A DNA stretch of 22,048 bases from Akkermansiaceae bacterium UBA2381 (GCA_002344215.1 DDSV01000053.1:67660-89707), one strand, 5' to 3'; counted from the stretch's first letter, positions 6,776 to 15,489 are shown. Notes: generated by a model not told the origin, from the sequence alone. Numbers and translations: made by a program.

Positions 6776-7345
6776 ATGGACTTCACCCCTGATGCCGATA
6801 CGGTTCTGATGCAGCGGCTCGCCGGTGGCGAAGATCTGGCCTTGAACGAACTGATGTCGCGCTGGCGGGAAAGAGTCGCCGCCTTCCTCCTTCGTATGGT
6901 TGGGGACCACGCCACCGCGATGGATCTGACCCAGGAGACCTTCGTTCGTCTCTACACGAGCCGGCACAGCTACAAACCTGTCGCCGCCTTCTCGACCTAC
7001 CTCTTCCATATCGCCGCGAACCTCGCGCGAAGCCAGGCTCGCTGGAGGAAGCGTCACCCCACCGTGGCAATCGAGGACGAGCAGGGTCATCCCATTCACG
7101 AGGCGGTCGACAGGCAGTTGGCTCCCGACGAAGCGGCAGTGCTGCATGAAAAGACCGTCACGGTCAATCGCGCCATCGCCGCATTGCCGGGCGAGTTGCG
7201 TGAGGCGCTCCTGCTTTTCACGGTCGAGGAAATGAGTCAGGCAGAGATTGCGAAAACGCTCGGGTGCACCGCCAAGGCCGTCGAGGTGCGCATCTATCGT
7301 GCCCGACAGGCCCTAAGGGAAGCGCTCGCGAGAGAAAAGCGGTGA
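6776..7345 (+). CDS. ECF RNA polymerase sigma factor (CnrH-like position)
   Basis: A 189-residue sigma-70 family protein of the extracytoplasmic function type. Sigma region 2 spans about residues 14-85 (LNELMSRWRERVAAFLLR, then MDLTQETFVRLY and FSTYLFHIAANLARSQARWRKR). Region 4 spans about 127-185, with the helix-turn-helix EMSQAEIAKTLGCTAKAVEV followed by the RIYRARQALREAL helix. There is no sigma region 3 or extra C-terminal domain. It follows the CnrX-like sensor by 13 nt. Its predicted target is the GAGGGAT-N12-GGAGTT element found three times nearby, one copy of which starts 18 nt after this stop codon. Confident as an ECF sigma; the link to those sites is inferred. Confidence 0.93.
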   Translation: MDFTPDADTVLMQRLAGGEDLALNELMSRWRERVAAFLLRMVGDHATAMDLTQETFVRLYTSRHSYKPVAAFSTYLFHIAANLARSQARWRKRHPTVAIEDEQGHPIHEAVDRQLAPDEAAVLHEKTVTVNRAIAALPGELREALLLFTVEEMSQAEIAKTLGCTAKAVEVRIYRARQALREALAREKR

Positions 7346-7362
7346 TTTTTTCGAAATTTCCC

Positions 7363-7391
7363 GAGGGATCGAGTTCGTGCCGGAGTTGCAC
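7363..7391 (+). promoter_or_regulatory. Putative ECF sigma promoter, copy 2, for the efflux operon
   Basis: GAGGGAT at 7363, 12 nt, then GGAGTTGCAC at 7382-7391, preceded by ATTTTTTCGAAATTTC, an A/T tract that could act as an upstream element. It lies directly after the sigma gene and 122 nt before the first gene of the efflux operon. Confidence 0.55.
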
Positions 7392-7412
7392 CGGGTGGCA
7401 GAGGGACTCAGG

Positions 7413-7424
7413 GAGACCGGTCTC
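7413..7424. promoter_or_regulatory. Perfect 12-bp palindrome, possible operator
   Basis: GAGACCGGTCTC reads the same on both strands. It lies about 20 nt downstream of the putative ECF promoter and 90 nt before the first efflux-operon gene, so it could bind a dimeric regulator or form a small RNA stem. No regulator of this kind is encoded in the window. Confidence 0.3.
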
Positions 7425-7513
7425 GTTGTCCAAAGAGCGAATTCTCATTCAAAGATTGACATCAATGCACCGACATCTAACCTCAATTCAAGGCCTTTAG
7501 ATTCACCCATTTT

Positions 7514-7870
7514 ATGAAGGCATCCGGCGTCCTCCTCCTCATTGTTTCGCTTCTGACTCAGGCATTGCCTCTGTCGTGGAGTGCGCATGGAGGGGAAATC
7601 CCGAACTGCGGGATGTCCTGCGGTTGTGATTCTGGAACCGTCGCCTGCTGTTGCCTTGAGTCGCCCCCGGCCACCGACCTGCCTTCTCCGGGAAACACGC
7701 CCCCGATGACCGGGCAAGACCTGGTCCCTCGAATGCTGTGGGTTGATTTCGCCCCTTTCCTTGCGCCGAAAACATCGCCGGAGGAATGGACGACGGGCTT
7801 CCCTGTGCATCCGGCCGATGCCCGGTCGAAGGTGCGGTTGCCCGTCCTTTTTTGCTCCATCCTGATCTGA
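7514..7870 (+). CDS. Cys-rich exported hypothetical protein at the head of the efflux operon
   Basis: A 118-residue protein with a hydrophobic export signal (residues 1-24, MKASGVLLLIVSLLTQALPL...). The next 25 residues hold a dense Cys group, NCGMSCGCDSGTVACCC, six Cys in 17 residues, a plausible soft-metal site. The rest is Pro-rich with Trp residues and ends in a short hydrophobic VLFCSILI. I do not recognise the family. It lies between the sigma factor and the TolC-like gene, behind a putative ECF promoter; 106 nt separate it from the TolC-like gene. The position suggests a periplasmic or membrane-attached metal-binding helper of the pump, but this is inference. Confidence 0.65.
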   Translation: MKASGVLLLIVSLLTQALPLSWSAHGGEIPNCGMSCGCDSGTVACCCLESPPATDLPSPGNTPPMTGQDLVPRMLWVDFAPFLAPKTSPEEWTTGFPVHPADARSKVRLPVLFCSILI

Positions 7871-7976
7871 ATCGGGGGCTTTGACAGCCGCATTGTGCCC
7901 GTCGCACGCGGACCCGTGATGGGCCGCACTCTTCCGATGAGCCTGTTCCTCCCCATTTCACACGACTCAGATTCTC

Positions 7977-9239
7977 ATGCACTCGTTTAAAATATTGTTC
8001 CTGCTGGCGCTCCTTCCAGCATTCGCGGCCCAGGCCGAAGACTCATTGACCCGGGTTACCACGGGTTACATCAATCGCCTCGTCGAGGTGGCGGTCAGCT
8101 CTCATCCCTCGATGGAAGCGGCTGAAGCCCGCACCCGGGCCGCCACCTCCGCCATCAACGCGGTGAGGCTTTGGGAAGATCCGCAACTCGGCCTCGGGGC
8201 CACTGCGGCAAGGCGCTCGATGCGCATGGATGATGGCGACATCATGGTCGGTATCGATCAGATGCTCCCGCGCAAGGGACTCTTCAACGCGGAGAAGCGC
8301 CGCGCGACCGCCGAACAGCAAGTGCGGCAGGCGACACGACAGCAAACCGAAGCCGAACTGGGTCTCACGGTCGGGCAGACGGTGCTGGAGCTGGCCTTGG
8401 CGGATGAGTTGATCCGCCTGCAGAGCGAGAATCTTGCCTGGTTGAAAACCATCGTCGGGATCGCCGGGGAACGGGCGAAGAATCCCGATGGCTCGGCCAC
8501 GGAATCGTTGCGTCTGGAGAGTGAACTCGCCCTGCGCACCCAGAACCTCGCTTCCTTGAAACGACAGCGCCTCCAGTATGCCGCTACCCTGAATCTTCTC
8601 CTGAGCCGCTCCACCGACACAGCGATCAGCGCTCTGGCTCTGGACAACAATCCTTCCCGGCTGACCAATGCTATCGCCCTGCGCGAGCGACTGGAGCAAA
8701 ACAATCCGCAGCTCGCCGCGATGCGACATCAGGCGGAGGGGGCGCAGGCGGAAGCGGACGCGGCGCGAGAAAAGCGAAAGCCGGTGATCTCCGTCGGGGT
8801 CGAGACCAACACCTACTCGGGAGGAGATTTTCGCGATGCGATGTTCGCGGTGAGAGTGACTCTGCCGTGGTTCAACCGTTCGGTCTATCAGGCCGACATC
8901 GCACGAGCCGAGAGCGAGCGCGACGCCACCCTCGGCGATCTTGCCGCCCAGCAGCGCGAGCTTTACACCCAGCTCATCACCCTCATCACCGAGGCTCAGA
9001 ACAATCAGGAACTCTTCGATTCCTATTCGGAAGAAGTGCTCCCGAAGACGGAGAACGCACTTGAGACCACGCAGAGCGCCTGGGTCTCGTCAAAAGCGTC
9101 CCTGCTCGAGGTGCTCGATGCGCGTCGTCTTCTCCTCGAGGCGAAGGCGGAGCAAAAACGTGCCCTCGCCTCCCGTCATGTCGCCGATCAGGCGCTGATC
9201 GCGATCACCGGCGGCAATCTCCATAAACCAGGAAAGTAA
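7977..9239 (+). CDS. TolC-family outer membrane factor (CusC/CnrC position)
   Basis: A 420-residue protein with signal peptide MHSFKILFLLALLPAFAAQA and two repeats of the outer membrane efflux protein family. Typical pieces are VEVAVSSHPSMEAAEARTRAATSAI, WEDPQLGLGATA, a long helical segment with ATAEQQVRQATRQQTEAEL, then NPQLAAMRHQAEGAQAEADAAREKRKPVISVGVE and the final KASLLEVLDARRLLLEAKAE helix. Trimers of this fold make the outer membrane channel and periplasmic tunnel of tripartite efflux pumps. The adaptor gene follows 5 nt after its stop and the RND pump overlaps that, giving the C-B-A order of cus and cnr operons. Length is normal for the family. Confidence 0.9.
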   Translation: MHSFKILFLLALLPAFAAQAEDSLTRVTTGYINRLVEVAVSSHPSMEAAEARTRAATSAINAVRLWEDPQLGLGATAARRSMRMDDGDIMVGIDQMLPRKGLFNAEKRRATAEQQVRQATRQQTEAELGLTVGQTVLELALADELIRLQSENLAWLKTIVGIAGERAKNPDGSATESLRLESELALRTQNLASLKRQRLQYAATLNLLLSRSTDTAISALALDNNPSRLTNAIALRERLEQNNPQLAAMRHQAEGAQAEADAAREKRKPVISVGVETNTYSGGDFRDAMFAVRVTLPWFNRSVYQADIARAESERDATLGDLAAQQRELYTQLITLITEAQNNQELFDSYSEEVLPKTENALETTQSAWVSSKASLLEVLDARRLLLEAKAEQKRALASRHVADQALIAITGGNLHKPGK

Positions 9240-9244
9240 CTCCC

Positions 9245-10966
9245 ATGAAAAATTTCATCATCGTTCTCATCGTCATCGCCGCACTCGCTACGGGATGGTT
9301 TCTACGCGGCAACTTCGGAACAGGTTCCTCCCCGGGAGCCGCAGTCGATGGTTCGTCCGGCGAGCGCAAGGTGCTCTACTATCAAAGCGCGATGCACCCC
9401 TGGGTGAAGAGCGACAAGCCGGGCCGCTGCACCATCTGCGGCATGGCCCTCACACCCGTCTACGAGGGAGAGAAGGGACTCGACGTGGCAGGCGGTGACT
9501 TTGTCTCCCTCACCCAGACGCAGATCCAGGTCCTTCATGTCGAGACGGCGGAGGCCAAAGTGCAGCCCCTGATACGAACGCTCCCGGTTGCGGGCATGAT
9601 CGACGACAATGCGAGCCGTCACCGCGTGCTTTCCGCCTACATCGACGGGCGTGTCCAGAAGCTGAACGTGAACTTCATGGGGGCTGAAGTCACGGAAGGG
9701 CAACCGCTGGCGGAATTCTACAGCCCGTCGCTCCTTCAGTCGGAGCGCGAATATCGCCAGCTCACCGGAGAATTAAAAAAGAACACCGGCTTGCGCCTGC
9801 AGCAGATGGGGCTCACACCGACGCAGATCGCGGAGCTCGATAAAAAGCCCGGTGACGCGCTTACTTCTCAGATTCTGGCCCCGGTCAGCGGGACGGTGGT
9901 GGCGCAGAACGTCTACGAGGGGCAGTATGTGAAAGAGGGCGACAATCTTTTCGAGATCGCCGATTTCTCCACGATGTGGTTTCAGTTCCTCGCCTACGAG
10001 CAGGACATGCCGTGGATTCAGATCGGACAGAGCGTGACGGTGACGACCCCTTCTCTCCCGGGCGAGACCTTCGAGGGGAAAATTACCTTCATCGATCCGA
10101 ATTTCGATGAGACGACCCGCTCGACCAAGGTGCGCGTCGAATTGGCAAATCCTCTTGTGAATGGTCGCCGCGTCCTCCTGCACCGGCTCTACGCGGACGG
10201 CGCCTTGAAGGTGGAGGCACCGGATGTGCTTTCCGTGCCACGCTCCGCCGTGATCGAGACAGGTCCCGAGGCCGTCGTCTATGTCGACAGGACCGAGGGC
10301 GCCTACGAGCGCACCGTGGTCAAGCTCGGGCGGCGGGGTGACAAGCTCATGGAAATCCTCACCGGCATCGAGGCCGGAGACAAGGTGGTGACGAACGGGA
10401 ACCTTCTCATCGACGGACAGGCCGAGATGAACCGCTCTTTCATGTCGCCGGTGGAACCCATGGCGCCCATGGAAACGACCGCGCCGCTCACCAAGTTGAG
10501 TGAACCGCAGAAGCAGGCCATTGTCGAGTTCGTCAAAGTTGCGGATGCGATGGCGACGGCACTCGCCGCCGATGATCTCGCCGCTTTCAACAAAACCAGT
10601 GAGCCGGCAATGGAAAAAACGGGATCACTCGTCGAGGAGCTGCGTTCCCCGGAGACCACTCTGGAGTCACTGGATGCGTTGGAGGAGTCCCGGCATTTTC
10701 ACGGTTTTGACGACATTCAGTCTGCGCGGGTTGCCTTCCACAAGTTCACCCTCGCGGCTACCGCCGTCCTTGAGCCTCTGCGCATGGCTGAGGGGGGCCC
10801 TGAATTCGACGTCTGGGAATGCGCCATGGTGGACCAGGCGATCCCCGGCGCTCCGAAGAAGGGCCGTTGGCTGCAAGCCCACGGACGGGAAGGCCAGAAT
10901 CCGTTCTTTGGTGCGGAAATGCTGGACTGCGCCAGCGAGATCAAGAGAGGAACCGTGAAGCCATGA
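9245..10966 (+). CDS. CusB-type membrane fusion protein with heavy-metal-binding and DUF3347-like domains
   Basis: A 573-residue periplasmic adaptor. Residues 3-20 are a membrane anchor. Residues 43-75 are the heavy-metal-binding domain found in many CusB-like proteins (YYQSAMHPWVKSDKPG, then CTICGMAL, with Met50, His51, Cys62, Cys65 and Met67). Residues about 88-395 give the usual barrel-sandwich, hairpin and beta-barrel set (YSPSLLQSEREYRQLTGEL, ILAPVSGTVVAQNVYEGQYV, VSVPRSAVIETG). A Met/Pro-rich linker (400-409, MSPVEPMAPM) leads to a C-terminal DUF3347-like domain, about 415-560. It would link the RND pump to the TolC-like channel and pass metal to the pump. A Shine-Dalgarno-like AGGAAAG lies before the ATG, and its end overlaps the next gene by ATGA. 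Confidence 0.9.
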   Translation: MKNFIIVLIVIAALATGWFLRGNFGTGSSPGAAVDGSSGERKVLYYQSAMHPWVKSDKPGRCTICGMALTPVYEGEKGLDVAGGDFVSLTQTQIQVLHVETAEAKVQPLIRTLPVAGMIDDNASRHRVLSAYIDGRVQKLNVNFMGAEVTEGQPLAEFYSPSLLQSEREYRQLTGELKKNTGLRLQQMGLTPTQIAELDKKPGDALTSQILAPVSGTVVAQNVYEGQYVKEGDNLFEIADFSTMWFQFLAYEQDMPWIQIGQSVTVTTPSLPGETFEGKITFIDPNFDETTRSTKVRVELANPLVNGRRVLLHRLYADGALKVEAPDVLSVPRSAVIETGPEAVVYVDRTEGAYERTVVKLGRRGDKLMEILTGIEAGDKVVTNGNLLIDGQAEMNRSFMSPVEPMAPMETTAPLTKLSEPQKQAIVEFVKVADAMATALAADDLAAFNKTSEPAMEKTGSLVEELRSPETTLESLDALEESRHFHGFDDIQSARVAFHKFTLAATAVLEPLRMAEGGPEFDVWECAMVDQAIPGAPKKGRWLQAHGREGQNPFFGAEMLDCASEIKRGTVKP

Positions 10967-13900
10967 TCGAAGGAATCATTCACTGGAGCCTGAAGAACCG
11001 GTTCCTCGTGGCCTGCGGCGGATTGCTCCTCGTCGCTCTGGGGATCCGCGCCATTTATCTCACTCCGGTCGACGCCATCCCCGACCTCACCGAAAACCAA
11101 GTGCTCGTTTACGCCGACTTCATGGGCCGAAGCCCGCAGGAGGTCGAGGATCAGGTCACGTTTCCGCTCTCGACCGGTCTGCAGGGGCTGGCGGGAGTCA
11201 AGGAAGTTCGGGCGACCTCCATGTTCGGGTTTTCGCTGATCACGATCATCTTCGAGGACAAGATCGACACCTACTTTGCGAGAACCCGGGTTCTCGAGCG
11301 ATTGAACTACCTCCAGGGGGCGATGCCGGAAGGAGTGAAACCGCAGCTCGGTCCCGATGCCTCGGGTCTCGGGTGGGTCTACCAATACTACCTTGACGTC
11401 GATCCCACCAAAGCGCCCGACGGTGGCTACGATCTCGCGCAACTCCGCTCGCTGCAGGACTGGCAGGTCCGCTACGAACTCGCGAGCGTCCAGGGCGTCG
11501 CCGAGGTCGCGAGCATCGGCGGATTTGTGAAGCAATACCAGGTCGAGTTGAACTCCACGAAGATGCGCATGGCGAAGGTCACGCTCATGGAAGTGATGAC
11601 GGCGGTGCAGAACGCCAATCTAAATGTCGGGGGAAAAGTCGTGGAAGAGAACGGAGCCGAATTCGTCCTGCGCGGCATCGGCCTGGTGACCAGCCCTGAG
11701 GACCTGGAACTAGTCACGGTGAAGGCGATGGAGGGCACCCCCATCTATCTGAAGGACATCGCCACCGTGCAGATCGGCGGCGACTTCCGCCGTGGTGCCC
11801 TCGATATGAACGGACACGAGGCCGTCGGCGGCACCGTCGTCATGCGCACCGGGGAAAACGCGAAGGCGGTGATCGAGCGGGTCAAAGAGAAGATCGCACA
11901 GATCGCACCGAGTCTTCCGCCCGGGGTCACGATCAAGCCCTTCTATGACCGCAGCGAATTGATCGACAACACCATCGGAACCCTGAAACACGCGCTCTTC
12001 GAGGAGTTCATCCTCGTGACCCTCGCGCACATCATCTTCCTCTGGCACTTCCGCAGCATCCTCATCGTCACGCTCCCGCTTCCCATCTCCATCCTGATCT
12101 CTTTCACGCTGATGAAAGAGTTCGGCATCACGAGCAACATCATGTCCCTCACCGGCATCGCGATCGCCATCGGGGTCCTCGTCGATGCGGCGATCGTCGT
12201 GACCGAGAATGTGATTCGACATTGCGAGGAGGCCGAGCAGAAGAAGGGTGGCCGGCTCGATTCGAGAGAGACCTGGGACGTCACCCTCGTCGCCTGCACC
12301 CAGGTGGGTCGACCGATCTTCTTTGCGATGGCCATCATCATCCTCGCCTTCGTGCCGGTTTTTGCCCTGACCGGACAGGAAGGGAAACTGTTCCACCCGC
12401 TCGCCTTCACCAAGACCTTCGCGATGATAGGGTCGACGCTGCTCGCGGTGACCCTGGTTCCCGTGCTCTGCTCGCTCCTCGTGCGTGGGCCGTTTCATTC
12501 TGAGGAACACAACATCGTGATGAAGTTCCTTCTCCGGATCTACGAACCCTCCCTCAACTGGGCGCTCGACCACCGCAAGACCGTCATCGCCGCAGCCATG
12601 CTCATTCTCACGTTTGCCTTGCTGACCGCGTTCGGCCTGCCGGGGGCCGCCGTCAAAAAAATCCGTGACGCCGGTCACCCTCACATCGCCGATGCCGTGT
12701 CCGGCTTTGGCAAGGAGTTCATGCCGCCGCTCAACGAAGGCAGTCTGCTCTACATGCCGGTGATGATGCCGAAGACGGGACTCACGGAGATCCAGCGTGT
12801 CATGTCGTGGCAGGACACGGTCATTGCCGCCACTCCCGAGGTCGCTTCGGTCGCGGGAAAGCTGGGACGCTTCGAAACCGCGACCGATCCCGCTCCCACC
12901 GAGATGCTGGAGACGACCATCATGCTCAAGCCCGAATACATTCCGAACGGCCGCTGGCGGATGAAGCGCAATCCCGCGTGGCGCGAGGGCATGACGGTGG
13001 AGAAACTCAAGGCCGAGCTGACCGAGAAAATGAAGGAGGTGCCCGGCTATGTGCCCGCCTTTCTCCAGCCCATCGAAAACCGCATCCTGATGCTCTATAC
13101 CGGCATCCGGGCGCAGGTCGGAGTGAAGATCTACGGCGACAATCTCGAGAAGATCCAGCAGAAGGCCTTCGAGGTCGAAAAACTGATCAACACGATCGAC
13201 GGCGCGGCTGGCGTCTCACCCTCGCGCGTGCAGGGCAAACCCTACCTGAACATCAAGGTGGACAGGCAGGCCATGGCCCGCTACGGACTCAGCGCCAAGG
13301 ATGTGCTCGACGCCGTGGAGATCTCCATCGGCGGCAAGAATGTCAGCACCACGATTGAGGGACGCCAGCGTTTCCCCATCCAGATCAGGGTGCAGCGGAG
13401 CGAGCGCGACGACATCGAAGAACTCAGCAGCATCCTCGTGACCTCGGGAGGGGGCATGTCAGCCTCGGGCGGAGCGGCGATGGGCGGCGGGATGGGAGGG
13501 GGTGGCGCTGCCGGTGCCACGGCCGGAACGGCCCCGGAGAGAGCCGACGCTCCCGTCACCTACATTCCGCTCGGAATGGTCGCCCAAATCACCCGCGAGG
13601 TCGGAGCGAATGAAATCGCGAGCGAAAACGGGCGACTTCGTTCCTATGTGCAGGCCAATGTGCAGGACCGCGACCTCGGGGGTTTTGTCCAGGAGGTCGA
13701 GGAGAAACTCAAGACAATCGACTGGGAAGGCATGACTTACAAGATGACCGGCGAGTATGAAAATCAGCGCCGCTTCGTGCAAACGATGCAGGTCGTTTTC
13801 CCCATCGTCCTGCTCATCATTTTTGTGCTGCTCTACATCGTTTATCACAGCGCTCTTGAGGCCGCGCACGTGATGCTCGCGGTGCCGTTCGCCCTGAGCG

Positions 13901-14337
13901 GCGGCGTTCTGCTGCAGAAGCTCCTCGGCTACAATTTCAACGGGGCGGTCTGGGTGGGATACATCGCCCTCTTCGGCACGGCCGTCCAGACAGGCGTCGT
14001 CATGGTCGTCTATCTCGAAGAAACCGTGAAAAACCGCATGGCGAAACTTGGAAGCGCCTTCACCTACGAGGATCTCGTCCAGGCCGTGAAGGACGGGGCA
14101 CGCCTCCGTCTCCGGCCCAAGGTCATGACCGTCGCCACCATTGTCGCGTCCCTGCTCCCCATCATGTGGAGCCACCGCCAGGGGGCAGAAGTGATGAAAC
14201 CGCTCGCCACCCCGGTGATCGGCGGAATGATCTCGAGCCTCGTCCACATCCTCATCGTCACGCCCGTGATCTTCCTCTGGCTGCGCGGGCGCGAGTTCAA
14301 GAAGGGTTCTCTTCACGAATCTCTCGGGCAAAAATGA
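10963..14337 (+). CDS. CusA-type heavy-metal RND efflux pump
   Basis: A 1124-residue inner-membrane proton/metal antiporter with the 12-helix RND layout, starting MIEGIIHWSLKNRFLV. Transmembrane helix 4 carries AIAIGVLVDAAIVVTEN, close to the CusA-type signature, with the proton-relay Asp408. The three Met residues of the CusA Cu(I)/Ag(I) site are conserved: Met598 in LLYMP, Met648 in PTEMLETT and Met710 in ILMLYTGI. This argues for Cu(I)/Ag(I) rather than Co/Ni/Zn export. At about 829-864 there is an extra Gly/Ala/Met-rich loop (GGGMSASGGAAMGGGMGGGG and on to APERADAP), absent from CusA at the same place. I chose the ATG at 10963, overlapping the adaptor stop, rather than upstream start-like codons. 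Confidence 0.93.
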   Translation: MIEGIIHWSLKNRFLVACGGLLLVALGIRAIYLTPVDAIPDLTENQVLVYADFMGRSPQEVEDQVTFPLSTGLQGLAGVKEVRATSMFGFSLITIIFEDKIDTYFARTRVLERLNYLQGAMPEGVKPQLGPDASGLGWVYQYYLDVDPTKAPDGGYDLAQLRSLQDWQVRYELASVQGVAEVASIGGFVKQYQVELNSTKMRMAKVTLMEVMTAVQNANLNVGGKVVEENGAEFVLRGIGLVTSPEDLELVTVKAMEGTPIYLKDIATVQIGGDFRRGALDMNGHEAVGGTVVMRTGENAKAVIERVKEKIAQIAPSLPPGVTIKPFYDRSELIDNTIGTLKHALFEEFILVTLAHIIFLWHFRSILIVTLPLPISILISFTLMKEFGITSNIMSLTGIAIAIGVLVDAAIVVTENVIRHCEEAEQKKGGRLDSRETWDVTLVACTQVGRPIFFAMAIIILAFVPVFALTGQEGKLFHPLAFTKTFAMIGSTLLAVTLVPVLCSLLVRGPFHSEEHNIVMKFLLRIYEPSLNWALDHRKTVIAAAMLILTFALLTAFGLPGAAVKKIRDAGHPHIADAVSGFGKEFMPPLNEGSLLYMPVMMPKTGLTEIQRVMSWQDTVIAATPEVASVAGKLGRFETATDPAPTEMLETTIMLKPEYIPNGRWRMKRNPAWREGMTVEKLKAELTEKMKEVPGYVPAFLQPIENRILMLYTGIRAQVGVKIYGDNLEKIQQKAFEVEKLINTIDGAAGVSPSRVQGKPYLNIKVDRQAMARYGLSAKDVLDAVEISIGGKNVSTTIEGRQRFPIQIRVQRSERDDIEELSSILVTSGGGMSASGGAAMGGGMGGGGAAGATAGTAPERADAPVTYIPLGMVAQITREVGANEIASENGRLRSYVQANVQDRDLGGFVQEVEEKLKTIDWEGMTYKMTGEYENQRRFVQTMQVVFPIVLLIIFVLLYIVYHSALEAAHVMLAVPFALSGGVLLQKLLGYNFNGAVWVGYIALFGTAVQTGVVMVVYLEETVKNRMAKLGSAFTYEDLVQAVKDGARLRLRPKVMTVATIVASLLPIMWSHRQGAEVMKPLATPVIGGMISSLVHILIVTPVIFLWLRGREFKKGSLHESLGQK

Positions 14338-14348
14338 TAGAACCCGCC

Positions 14349-15461
14349 ATGAAATCCGTCCTTCTCCTTGCCTCGTCGCTAGTTCTCTCCTCCGCAATCA
14401 TCCGCGCCGAGGTGCGGGTCGAGGCTTTGCCCGAGACGGGGCTCCAGCCTCAGGTCATCGTCTCTACCAGCGGCATCGTCCATTTGGTCTATCTCAAGGG
14501 AGATCCCAAGGCATGCGACATCCGTTACACCTCTCGTCGGGCGGAGGGCGGTGATTGGGCGGCACCCGTGACGGTGAACAGCGAACCGGGCTCTGCCATC
14601 GCCACCGGGACGATTCGGGGCGCCCAGATCGCACTCGGTAAAAACGAGAGCGTCCAAGTCATCTGGAACGGCAACACCGGCGGAAAGAAGGAAATGATGA
14701 GGCATGCGCCCCTGCTTCACGCGCGGCTCTCGCCCGGCGCGAAGGCTTTCAGCCCGCAGCAGGATCTGATGGGCGATACGACCGCGCTCGATGGCGGCGC
14801 CTCCATCGCCGCCAATGAAAATGGGAATGTTGCCGTCGTCTGGCACGCCGCCCCCGCGGGTGAGGAGGGAGAAGTTGCCCGTCTCGTCTGGGTGCGTCAT
14901 TCTGCTGACGACGGACGGACTTTCTCGCCGCCCGCACCGCTGAATGCCGCGCAGCCGGGAGTCTGCGCCTGCTGCTCTCTGCGTGCGCATTTGTCCACAC
15001 ACAACACCCTGACCGTCATCTACCGCAAGGCGACCGCGCCGGACCAACGGGGCATGACGATGATCACCGTCAAGGCCGGACAGAGCCACCTCGAAAAACT
15101 CGACGACTGGCGAGTCGCGATGTGTCCGATGAGCAGTGTCAGCCTGTTGCCCGTCGCGGGATCACTCCGTGCCGCATGGGAAAATGACGGTCGCATCGTC
15201 ACCGGCCTGTTGAGTGACAACGTCGGCGACACAGAGAAGATCGGCCCGCCAAACGCCAAGCACCCCGTCATGGCCCGGAGCACCCAAGGCGAGACGCTCA
15301 TTGCGAGCGTGATCGGCTCCGGTTGGTCCAAGGCGGGCCGGTTGCATTGGGACATTCTCGATCCTGCCGGACGCCTCAACCGCTCGGGCGATGGCGATAC
15401 CCTGCCGGTCTGGAGCTATGCCGCCGCCTGCCCGGATGGAAGCTTTGTTGTTCTGCATTAA
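14349..15461 (+). CDS. Secreted beta-propeller-like (sialidase/BNR-fold) protein with Cys motifs
   Basis: A 370-residue protein with signal peptide MKSVLLLASSLVLSSAIIRA. The body has repeated short beta units such as GIVHLVYLKGDPKACDIRYTSR, VQVIWNGN, NGNVAVVWHAAPA, VRHSADDGRTFSPP and LRAAWENDGRIV, the look of a BNR/Asp-box sialidase-like propeller. Two motifs stand out: GVCACC at 204-209 and MCPM at 258-261, six potential soft-metal ligands that would be unusual in a glycosidase. It starts 11 nt after the RND gene and is therefore in the efflux operon. I doubt that it is a true sialidase and think a periplasmic copper-related role more likely, but this is inference from motifs and position. 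Confidence 0.75.
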   Translation: MKSVLLLASSLVLSSAIIRAEVRVEALPETGLQPQVIVSTSGIVHLVYLKGDPKACDIRYTSRRAEGGDWAAPVTVNSEPGSAIATGTIRGAQIALGKNESVQVIWNGNTGGKKEMMRHAPLLHARLSPGAKAFSPQQDLMGDTTALDGGASIAANENGNVAVVWHAAPAGEEGEVARLVWVRHSADDGRTFSPPAPLNAAQPGVCACCSLRAHLSTHNTLTVIYRKATAPDQRGMTMITVKAGQSHLEKLDDWRVAMCPMSSVSLLPVAGSLRAAWENDGRIVTGLLSDNVGDTEKIGPPNAKHPVMARSTQGETLIASVIGSGWSKAGRLHWDILDPAGRLNRSGDGDTLPVWSYAAACPDGSFVVLH

Positions 15462-15489
15462 AAGACCCCTAACCAAAACAAAAACCCCT

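Noticed and set aside
11710..12684. A 324-codon minus-strand frame
   Set aside because: It is antisense to the RND pump, and the product is an Asp/Glu/Gly/Arg-rich low-complexity sequence. The plus strand shows intact RND motifs across the same stretch.
13459..14397. A 312-codon minus-strand frame
   Set aside because: It is antisense to the end of the RND pump, with a His/Asp/Glu/Arg-rich product and no domain.
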